Assembly: GCA_002841035.1 (NCBI GenBank)
Contig: PHDR01000038.1
Coordinates: 1-12,674, forward strand
Length of the DNA: 12,674 nt
Direction of reading: 5' to 3'
Source: Bacteroidetes bacterium HGW-Bacteroidetes-12
GTDB lineage: Bacteria > Bacteroidota > Bacteroidia > Flavobacteriales_E > Vicingaceae
Part shown: positions 6,849 through 12,674 of the stretch, one piece after another
How positions within the stretch are numbered: position 1 is the first letter of the stretch
Layout of the letters: every line of letters begins with the position of its first letter
Position numbers and translations under genes: made by a program
The notes under the pieces: generated by a model
Databases searched by the model: none
What the model was told of the DNA's origin: nothing
Seen by the model: only the letters and a program-made list of their open reading frames with translations

Positions 6849-8584
6849 AAAATCACTCCAATAGAAACAAAGATTTAACAACACTATTCATAGGTTTGTT
6901 ACTGCTTATTTTGCTAAATTTTATTGCTTCATTTGCTTTTGAACGGTTCGATTTAACCACAGAAAAAAGATATTCTCTAGCTAAAGCGAGTAAAGACTTA
7001 GCACGTAATTTAGATGATATTGTTTATGTGAAAGTATATTTGGAAGGTGATTTTCCTGCATCTTATAAAAAATTACGTGACGAAACACAAGAAATGTTGG
7101 ATGAGTTTAGGGCTTATGCAAACGATAACTTAGATTATGAGTTTATAAATCCAGCCGAAAGTGGCGATGAAAAAATTACCAATGAAATTTACCAACAGCT
7201 TTTTAAACAAGGTTTGCGACCAACAGATTTATCAGAAAAAACTACAGATGGCTATTCTAATAAACTAATATGGCCAGGAGCAATTTTCTTTTACAAAGGA
7301 AAAGAAATTCCTGTCCAATTATTGAAAAGTACAATTGGAGGAAGTGCTGAAACTATGGTAAACAATTCCATTGAAGGGTTGGAATATGAAATCGCCAATG
7401 CCATTTATAATTTAACTACAGAAGAGAAACCTAAAATTGCTTTTATTGAAGGACATGGAGAATTGAATAAACACGAAGTTGCCTCTATAAGCACTTTGTT
7501 AGCAGAGTTTTACACTATAGACCGATTGGCATTGAATGAGGAGTTGCACAGCCTTACCGAACGAACAATAATAGATACAACAAAATCTTTTGTAGTAAAA
7601 CCAAAATATAACGCCATTGTTATTGCAAAACCATCAGAGCGGTTTTCGGAGAAAGATAAATTTATTATTGACCAATACATTATGTATGGAGGAAAAGTAA
7701 TTTGGTTAATAGACCCTGTTTTTGCAAGTATGGATAGCCTTCAAAACAGTGATGTAACAATGGCTATTCCCTTAGATTTGAATTTAGACGACCAACTTTT
7801 TACTTATGGAGTTCGAATAAATACAAACTTAATACAGGATTTGCAATCAGCACCAGTGCCTGTTGTTACAGGAAACATTGGGAATCAACCAAAAACAGAA
7901 TTATTTCCTTGGTACTTTTTTCCGCTCTTAACCCCAGCAAATTCGCATCCCATTGTTAATAATTTGAATATGGTAAAAGGCGAATTTACAAGCACAATAG
8001 ACACCATAAATAAGAAAGACATTCATAAAACAGGATTACTAAAATCATCTCAATATACCAAAATTTCAAGTGCCCCAACACGAGTTAGCTTGAGTATATT
8101 ACGATATGAACCCGATCAAAAGCAGTTTAATAAAGGACATCAAATTGCAGCTGTGTTGTTGGAAGGTACATTTGAATCGGTTTTTAAAAACAGAGTGCCT
8201 CCACAAATATCAGCTTCCAACGAAATTGCTTTTAAAGAAAAATCTGTTTTGAATAGTATGGTGGTAATTGCTGATGGCGATATTGCTAAAAATGCTGTAA
8301 ACAAAAAAACAAATGAATTTATGGCGTTGGGAATAGATAGATACACCAAACAACAATATGGAAATGCAGATTTTTTATTGAATGTTGTCAACTATTTATG
8401 TGACGAAAATGGTTTGATGAGTGTGCGAGCAAAAAAATTTAAAATTAGAATGTTAGACCAAACCGTTGTAAAAGCAGAAAAATTCAAGTGGCAACTCATC
8501 AATACCGTTTTGCCTGTGGGGTTAATTATTGTTTTTGGGTTTGCTCATTATTTAGATAGAAAGAAAAAATATACGAAGATGTAA
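6842..8584 (+). CDS. gldG: Gliding motility-associated ABC auxiliary protein GldG
   Basis: A 580-residue protein with an N-terminal membrane helix (about 12-33) and a C-terminal one (about 551-572) enclosing a large extracytoplasmic region. The segment just after the first helix (RFDLTTEKRYSLAKASKDL...VYVKVYLEGDFPASYKKLRDET) is typical of GldG. The middle has the ABC-transporter auxiliary region (KIAFIEGHGELNKHEV; VIWLIDPV), and the end has NVVNYLCDENGLMSVRAK. It is translationally linked to gldF by the 7-nt overlap. It probably forms a complex with GldF and an unlinked GldA. Nothing appears broken. Confidence 0.92.
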   Translation: MVKNHSNRNKDLTTLFIGLLLLILLNFIASFAFERFDLTTEKRYSLAKASKDLARNLDDIVYVKVYLEGDFPASYKKLRDETQEMLDEFRAYANDNLDYEFINPAESGDEKITNEIYQQLFKQGLRPTDLSEKTTDGYSNKLIWPGAIFFYKGKEIPVQLLKSTIGGSAETMVNNSIEGLEYEIANAIYNLTTEEKPKIAFIEGHGELNKHEVASISTLLAEFYTIDRLALNEELHSLTERTIIDTTKSFVVKPKYNAIVIAKPSERFSEKDKFIIDQYIMYGGKVIWLIDPVFASMDSLQNSDVTMAIPLDLNLDDQLFTYGVRINTNLIQDLQSAPVPVVTGNIGNQPKTELFPWYFFPLLTPANSHPIVNNLNMVKGEFTSTIDTINKKDIHKTGLLKSSQYTKISSAPTRVSLSILRYEPDQKQFNKGHQIAAVLLEGTFESVFKNRVPPQISASNEIAFKEKSVLNSMVVIADGDIAKNAVNKKTNEFMALGIDRYTKQQYGNADFLLNVVNYLCDENGLMSVRAKKFKIRMLDQTVVKAEKFKWQLINTVLPVGLIIVFGFAHYLDRKKKYTKM

Positions 8585-8680
8585 ATGTGAGAATGCGGAG
8601 ATGTGTGGATGTGAAAATTAAAATCTCTTTGTTCTCTGTGTCTCCCGAAAAGTCGGGACAAGTTCTGTGGTAGAAAAAAA
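8585..8680 (+). repeat. Intergenic repeat remnant directly after the gldG stop
   Basis: The base after the gldG stop begins 'atgtgagaatg', followed by further 'atgtg' words. By eye about 30 of 41 bases match the sequence that follows the deoC stop on the minus strand (about 2743 down to 2703). It then runs into 'tctctgtgtct' and 'ttctgtggta', the same type of word as the 'tctgcggta' next to deoC. The rest of this 148-bp gap holds no gene. Such strings recur between genes in Bacteroidota. Confidence 0.55.
8643..8658. repeat. Small GC-rich palindrome inserted in the gldG-DUF4340 gap
   Basis: 'tcccga' and 'tcggga' are separated by AAAG, giving a perfect 6-bp stem with a 4-nt loop in an otherwise AT-rich gap. 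It splits the surrounding 'ctctgtg...ttctgtggt' repeat wording. No T-run follows on either strand, so it is more like a REP-type palindrome than a terminator. Confidence 0.6.
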
Positions 8681-8732
8681 TATGAAAATGTGTAATAATT
8701 TATAACCTGCAATCTGTAATAAAACTAAATTC

Positions 8733-9755
8733 ATGAAAAACAACAAATTAGTACTACTTATTTTATTGTTGGCTGTTTTAGTAGCTGCTTATTTCTACTT
8801 TGACCAAAGTTCAACTACATTAATCCATGTGAAAGGAGGCAAATTCGATTTTGCAATTAAAGATACCAATTCCATTGACAAAGTGTTTATTGCTGATGCT
8901 CAAGGAGAAAATATTACACTAGTGAAAGGAAAAAATGGGTGGTTAGTGAATGGAAAATACAATGCTCGCCCCGACAATATTCGGTTATTAATGAAAACAT
9001 TTAGCCGAATTGCTGTGAAATCTCCAGTTCCAAAAGCTTCTTTTGAAACAGTAGTTAAAAAAATAGCAACAGGAGCCACAAAAGTTGAGATATATCAAGG
9101 AGCTGAAAAACCTTCAAAAATATATTATCTAGGTGGTTCAACTATGGATCAAACAGGAACATATATGTTACTAGAAACAGAAGGAGTAAAATCAACAGTT
9201 CCATACATCATGCACATTCCTGGTTTTAGGGGGTTTTTAACATCACGTTTTTTTACTAACAATGATGAATGGAGAGATCCCGTTATTTTCAAATATGCGG
9301 CAAAGGATATTAATAAATTGGAAGTAACCTATTTTGAAGATGAAAAGCAATCTTTTTTTATTGAAAGAAACGATACTGAAATAGAATTGTTGGATGGTTC
9401 TAGAAAAAAAATAAGTGGATTTCCTAAAGAACGATTAGAAGAATACCTCAGTCGTTATGAAAAAATCTATTACGAAATGATAGACATCGAATCTACAAAA
9501 GAAAAAATAGACTCTATCATTGCTTCAACACCCTTTTTTAAAATTAAACTAGAAGATGTTTATGGAAGCACTAAGGAAATTGTGGCTTATCACATGCCAA
9601 ATTTCAGAACAACTTTAAATCCAGTTGATGGAACTCTTTTTGAATATGATGTAGATAGAATGTATGGATATGTAAACAAGGAGTTATTTGTATATATTCA
9701 ATTTGCTACCTTTGATGAAATTACTATTAAGAAAGACGATTTTCTGATTCCTTAA
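8733..9755 (+). CDS. DUF4340 domain-containing protein
   Basis: A 340-residue protein anchored by an N-terminal hydrophobic helix (about 5-22), with the remainder predicted outside the cytoplasmic membrane. The segment VKGKNGWLVNGKYNARPDNIRLLMKTFSRI (about 64-93) and the later repeated beta-rich stretches fit DUF4340. That family often lies next to GldF/GldG-like ABC genes. A role as an accessory part of the same envelope complex is inferred from position only. A 148-bp repeat-bearing gap separates it from gldG, so it may have its own promoter, though no convincing one is visible. Confidence 0.75.
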   Translation: MKNNKLVLLILLLAVLVAAYFYFDQSSTTLIHVKGGKFDFAIKDTNSIDKVFIADAQGENITLVKGKNGWLVNGKYNARPDNIRLLMKTFSRIAVKSPVPKASFETVVKKIATGATKVEIYQGAEKPSKIYYLGGSTMDQTGTYMLLETEGVKSTVPYIMHIPGFRGFLTSRFFTNNDEWRDPVIFKYAAKDINKLEVTYFEDEKQSFFIERNDTEIELLDGSRKKISGFPKERLEEYLSRYEKIYYEMIDIESTKEKIDSIIASTPFFKIKLEDVYGSTKEIVAYHMPNFRTTLNPVDGTLFEYDVDRMYGYVNKELFVYIQFATFDEITIKKDDFLIP

Positions 9756-9772
9756 TAGCTAAGTATAAATTC

Positions 9773-10309
9773 TTTTCACGCAAAGAAAAAAACACGCAAA
9801 GCACGCAAAAATTTTTCTTTGGGAACCCTTTACGAACCTTTGTGAGAAAAATTAAATTAGTATGACAGAAAACGAATTATCATACAAAATAATAGGTTGT
9901 GCCATCGAACTACATAAAAATTTAGGTGCTGGTTTGTTAGAGTCTGCTTACGAAGCTGCATTTACTCATGATTTAAGGCAATTAGGATTAGAAGTTAAAA
10001 CTCAGGTCGCAATGCCTATGATTTACAAAGAAATAAAACACGATGTAGGTTATCGATTAGATTTAGTTGTAGAAAACAAAGTAATAATAGAATTAAAATC
10101 TGTTGAAACACTTGCTCCTGTTCATTTTTCACAAACATTAACTTATTTAAAATTATCAAAAATGAAATTGGCATTATTAATTAACTTTAACACTAAATTC
10201 TTAAAAGAAGGAATACATCGAATTGTAAACAATTTATAATGTTTGCTCAAAAACACGTAAAAAACTTTGCGTTCCTTTGCGAAAAACCTTTGTGAGCTTT
10301 GCGTGAAAA
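9773..10309. mobile_element. Putative small cassette: GxxExxY gene bounded by a 13-bp inverted repeat
   Basis: 'ttttcacgcaaag' at 9773-9785 is perfectly inverted at 10297-10309 ('ctttgcgtgaaaa'). The 537-bp segment between contains the GxxExxY gene as its only gene. Inner copies of 'cacgcaaa' occur at 9793 and 9802, and of 'ctttgcg' at 10265 and 10275. There is no transposase, and no clear target-site duplication is visible. Movement would have to depend on enzymes supplied elsewhere. Calling it mobile is inference; the inverted repeat is seen directly. Confidence 0.4.
9862..10239 (+). CDS. GxxExxY family protein (PD-(D/E)XK nuclease-like fold)
   Basis: A 125-residue soluble protein with the name-giving motif G24-L-L-E27-S-A-Y30. 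A PD-(D/E)XK-like core follows: D67 in GYRLDLVV, then E77-L-K79 in VIIELKSVE, giving D-x9-E-x-K. A C-terminal segment (QTLTYLKLSKMKLALLINF) resembles the helix-strand end of such folds. All likely catalytic residues are present, so it may be active, but no cellular role is established for the family. It sits inside an inverted-repeat-bounded segment between unrelated genes. Its ATG follows a leader similar to that before the downstream glycosyltransferase. Confidence 0.85.
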   Translation: MTENELSYKIIGCAIELHKNLGAGLLESAYEAAFTHDLRQLGLEVKTQVAMPMIYKEIKHDVGYRLDLVVENKVIIELKSVETLAPVHFSQTLTYLKLSKMKLALLINFNTKFLKEGIHRIVNNL

Positions 10310-10319
10310 AAATTTAACT

Positions 10320-11081
10320 ATGTCCCTCCAACTTTCTGTTGTTATAATTACCTATAATGAACAACGAAACATTGCCCGTTGTTTGGATTCTGTTCTTCCT
10401 GTTGCTGATGAAATTGTTGTAGTTGATTCTTTTTCAACAGATGATACCGAAAAAATTTGTAGTAAATACAATGTAAAGTTTTTACAACATCCATTTGAAG
10501 GACATATAGAGCAAAAAAACTATGCACTTGCTCAAGCTCAATTTGATTATGTACTTTCTTTAGACGCAGATGAAGCTCTTTCTGAAACTCTTTCACAAGA
10601 AATAAAAAACATCAAAACGCACTGTGAGAAAGATGCTTATAGTTTTAATCGGCTTACAAATTTTTGTGGTCAATGGATAAAGCATTGTGGTTGGTATCCC
10701 GATAAAAAAACACGTCTTTGGAACAAAAATAAAGGAAAATGGGGAGGAGTAAATCCTCATGACAAAGTAATGATGCAACAAAATGCATCCACTCAACACA
10801 TCAATGCAGATATTCTACATTATTCTTTTAACTCTATAGATGAGCATTTAAAACAAATCGCTTATTTTACAGATATAAGCTCAAAGGCTGCTTTTGAAAA
10901 AGGAAAAAGAAGTACTAATTTTAAAATTGCATATAAAACAGGATTTAAATTTCTAAGAGATTACATATTAAAACTTGGTTTTTTGGATGGAAAATACGGT
11001 TTTATTATATGCAAAAACTCGGCTTATGCTAAGTTTTTAAAATACAGTAAACTTAAAAAATTACACCAAAACAATTTTTGA
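10320..11081 (+). CDS. Family 2 glycosyltransferase, WaaE/KdtX-like
   Basis: A 253-residue cytosolic GT-A enzyme. SVVIITYNEQRNIARCLDSV opens the nucleotide-sugar binding fold, D36 lies in VVVDSFSTDDT, and the metal-binding D82-A-D84-E85 is in LSLDADEAL. The later GGVNPHDKV and LHYSF segments match WaaE/KdtX-type enzymes that add glucose to the inner core of lipopolysaccharide; the exact sugar and acceptor here are unknown. I chose ATG at 10320 over an in-frame TTG at 10299, because the TTG lies in the right inverted repeat and precedes the conserved start. One base separates its stop from the next glycosyltransferase, so the two form an operon. Confidence 0.88.
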   Translation: MSLQLSVVIITYNEQRNIARCLDSVLPVADEIVVVDSFSTDDTEKICSKYNVKFLQHPFEGHIEQKNYALAQAQFDYVLSLDADEALSETLSQEIKNIKTHCEKDAYSFNRLTNFCGQWIKHCGWYPDKKTRLWNKNKGKWGGVNPHDKVMMQQNASTQHINADILHYSFNSIDEHLKQIAYFTDISSKAAFEKGKRSTNFKIAYKTGFKFLRDYILKLGFLDGKYGFIICKNSAYAKFLKYSKLKKLHQNNF

Positions 11082-11082
11082 A

Positions 11083-12168
11083 TTGAAAGAAACGCCACAC
11101 AAAAATATTTGTTTTTTTAATACTACCCCTTTTTGGGGAGGAGGAGAAAAATGGCACCTCGAAGCAGCTTTGATGTCAAATGAAAAAGGATTGAATACAT
11201 TCTTTGTTGCCAATAAAAACAGTGTAATAGGCGAAAAATTAGCGACAACATCCATACATCCTTTTTTTATTAAAACCACCCGATTTAGTTTTTTGAATCC
11301 ACTTAAAATAAGTAAACTGATTACTTTTTTTAAAGCAAATGAAATAGAAACGGTTATTTTTAATAGTCCGAATGACTTGAAATTAGGGGGCATTGCAGCT
11401 TATTTTGCTAAAATTCCTACAGTTGTTTATCGGAGAGGAATTGCTGTGAAAATAAAAAATAGTTTTTTGAATAAATGGCTTTTTACAAAGGTAATTACCC
11501 ATTTCATTTTTAATTCAGAAGCAACAAAAAAATTGGTGTTGGAAAATTTTAATACAATTTTAAACACTAAAAAAACAGCTATAATTTATAACGCTATTGA
11601 GTTTCCAAAAAACACCAACAACATTGAGCATGTGCCAAATACAGTTTTTACTATAGGAAATGCAGGAAGATTGGTAGAACAAAAAGGACAGTATTTTTTG
11701 CTTGATATTGCTCAATTCTTAAAAAACAAAAATGTAGCGTTTAAAATTTTAATTGCAGGAGAAGGACCTCTGTTTGGGGAGCTTCAAGAAAAAATTCAAA
11801 AAAATGGGTTGGCTGAGCAAATCAAATTGTTGGGATTTGTTTCTGACATACATTCTTTTATGCAGCAGATAGATGTTTTTGTATCAACTGCAAAATGGGA
11901 AGGCTTTGGTTTTGTGCTTGCAGAAGCAATGACCTTTAAAAAACCAACACTAGCTTTTGATGTTAGTAGTAATCCAGAATTAATTAGTAATGAAAAAACA
12001 GGCTTTCTAATTCCTGCGTTTAATACGGAGGTTTTTGCAGAAAAATTGATTGCATTGAACAATAACAGGGAAAAGTTGAAGCAAATGGGTAATGAAGGAT
12101 ATCTATTTGCACAAGAAAATTTTGCAAAAGAAAAACAGTTTGAAAAGTTGATGGAGTTTATTCCTTAA
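11083..12168 (+). CDS. Family 4 glycosyltransferase (GT-B fold)
   Basis: A 361-residue GT4 enzyme. The N-terminal acceptor half begins NICFFNTTPFWGGGEKWHLEAA. The C-terminal donor half has GNAGRLVEQKG with R196 and K201, LIAGEGPL with E227, and E273-GFGFVLA-E281, the EX7E motif that binds the nucleotide sugar. The start is TTG at 11083, one base after the preceding stop. The next ATG (residue 31) would remove the glycine-rich loop, so TTG is strongly favoured. Together with the upstream GT2 it probably extends a lipooligosaccharide core or other surface glycan. The donor and linkage cannot be read from sequence. Confidence 0.9.
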   Translation: MKETPHKNICFFNTTPFWGGGEKWHLEAALMSNEKGLNTFFVANKNSVIGEKLATTSIHPFFIKTTRFSFLNPLKISKLITFFKANEIETVIFNSPNDLKLGGIAAYFAKIPTVVYRRGIAVKIKNSFLNKWLFTKVITHFIFNSEATKKLVLENFNTILNTKKTAIIYNAIEFPKNTNNIEHVPNTVFTIGNAGRLVEQKGQYFLLDIAQFLKNKNVAFKILIAGEGPLFGELQEKIQKNGLAEQIKLLGFVSDIHSFMQQIDVFVSTAKWEGFGFVLAEAMTFKKPTLAFDVSSNPELISNEKTGFLIPAFNTEVFAEKLIALNNNREKLKQMGNEGYLFAQENFAKEKQFEKLMEFIP

Positions 12169-12183
12169 AAATTAGCTACTAAA

Positions 12184-12372
12184 CTATTTTAAAGACCCTC
12201 TACTTTGTGCTTCTTTGTTGTATTTTCCTTGTTTGTTAAGCCAAAAGAATAGGCCAACAAATCCTAAAACAATAAAAATTACGTTGGGATTGATGAATAA
12301 TTCACCTAAAAACCGAAGCCAACCGAAGATTGTGTAAAAGAAATCGCCTAACCAGTAAATAAAATCTGTCAT
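12184..12372 (-). CDS. Small membrane protein, possibly DUF6341 family
   Basis: A 62-residue protein starting MTDFIYWLGDFFYTIFGW, with an amphipathic aromatic N-terminus, one strong membrane helix (about 29-45, NPNVIFIVLGFVGLFFW) and a charged tail. An in-frame upstream start at 12432 would add 20 residues but reads through the likely promoter at 12391-12422, so ATG at 12372 is preferred. Short proteins of this layout lie beside DUF6427-type genes in flavobacteria as I recall. The family name is tentative and no function is known. It converges on the GT4 gene with a 15-nt gap. Confidence 0.65.
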   Translation of the reverse strand: MTDFIYWLGDFFYTIFGWLRFLGELFINPNVIFIVLGFVGLFFWLNKQGKYNKEAQSRGSLK

Positions 12373-12390
12373 AATGTTAAATTTGATGTA

Positions 12391-12422
12391 CAAATGTAAA
12401 ATATATCTTTTAATAAAAACAA
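12391..12422 (-). promoter_or_regulatory. Promoter for the small membrane protein
   Basis: On the minus strand, TTG (12422-12420) is followed after 21 nt by TACATTTG (12398-12391). This fits the Bacteroidota promoter TTG-N17-23-TAnnTTTG and is the best complete match in the window. Transcription would begin near 12385, about 13 nt before the ATG at 12372. Confidence 0.55.
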
Positions 12423-12448
12423 CAAAATTCACTTAATTTTACAAATCT

Positions 12449-12674
12449 GTGCTAACTATATTCAAATCCAACCAACCGTTTATTAAAATTCTGGTATTTC
12501 TAGTAGCAGTTTTGTTGTGTATCCCACTCTTTTTCAGCGATATTTCTCTGAATTCCTCTGTCTATTTTCGTTTTACACCAATTTTTGAGCAAATTAATAC
12601 CATTAAATGGTTGGGGTTTTTGTTGTGGATAATTGTTGTTGTTGGAGAAGGGCTTTATTTGAATTATTTAGCGA
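12449..12674 (+). CDS. N-terminal part of a multi-pass membrane protein, DUF6427-like (3' truncated)
   Basis: A GTG at 12449 opens a frame that continues to the end of the window, giving 75 residues: MLTIFKSNQPFIKI, a membrane helix (about 13-30), a polar extracellular-type loop (SDISLNSSVYFRF), and a second helix (about 54-72). A 'FKSNQPF' opening followed by alternating helices resembles the Bacteroidota DUF6427 proteins as I recall them. It is divergent from the 62-residue membrane protein. Its start codon is GTG because no ATG is available upstream of the conserved opening. The function is unknown. Confidence 0.6.
   Translation, partial: MLTIFKSNQPFIKILVFLVAVLLCIPLFFSDISLNSSVYFRFTPIFEQINTIKWLGFLLWIIVVVGEGLYLNYLA

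Noticed and set aside
8643..8658. Terminator for gldG
   Set aside because: The stem is short and no run of T follows on either strand.
9862..10239. GxxExxY gene as half of a toxin-antitoxin pair
   Set aside because: There is no small partner gene up- or downstream; both flanks are repeats.
10299..10319. TTG start adding seven residues to the GT2 enzyme
   Set aside because: The TTG lies within the inverted repeat and the family start aligns with the ATG at 10320.
12373..12432. Longer 82-residue form of the small membrane protein
   Set aside because: The extension covers the best promoter match in the region, and the conserved-looking sequence begins at the ATG at 12372.

Overview
This window looks like ordinary chromosome from a low-GC member of the Bacteroidota, most likely a flavobacterium-like (Flavobacteriales) organism. 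The evidence is the adjacent gliding-motility genes gldF and gldG, several close matches to the Bacteroidota -7 promoter element TAnnTTTG, the lack of clear Shine-Dalgarno sequences, and intergenic repeats rich in the words 'cgcaaag', 'tttgcgt' and 'tctgcgg'. I did not find a complete new biological system. The most unusual material is in the repeats and the small cassette they carry.

Left part (1-3.7 kb): the C-terminal tail of a TPR/Sel1-like protein runs rightward into a leftward block. That block holds an SCO1-type copper chaperone, an NAD(P)-dependent aldehyde dehydrogenase and deoxyribose-phosphate aldolase (deoC). DeoC releases acetaldehyde, which the dehydrogenase could oxidise. The roughly 400 bp between deoC and the dehydrogenase is a three-copy tandem array whose repeat unit includes the dehydrogenase start codon. 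Two octapeptide copies of the gene's beginning therefore lie upstream of it.

Middle (3.7-6.1 kb): divergently from deoC come APS kinase (cysC), which overlaps a small secreted TM2-domain membrane protein by 4 nt, and then the XerD-type tyrosine recombinase. A leftward initiator tRNA-fMet with its own promoter and hairpin terminator follows.

Right part (6.1-12.7 kb): gldF and gldG (overlapping by 7 nt) and a DUF4340 protein make up the permease and auxiliary parts of a GldA-type ABC system; the ATPase is not in the window. Next is a GxxExxY-family PD-(D/E)XK-like gene inside a 537-bp segment bounded by a perfect 13-bp inverted repeat. Two glycosyltransferases follow (a WaaE-like GT2 and a GT4), probably acting in lipooligosaccharide or surface glycan synthesis. 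The window ends with a divergent pair: a 62-residue membrane protein and the start of a multi-pass membrane protein resembling DUF6427. The family names of this last pair are tentative.
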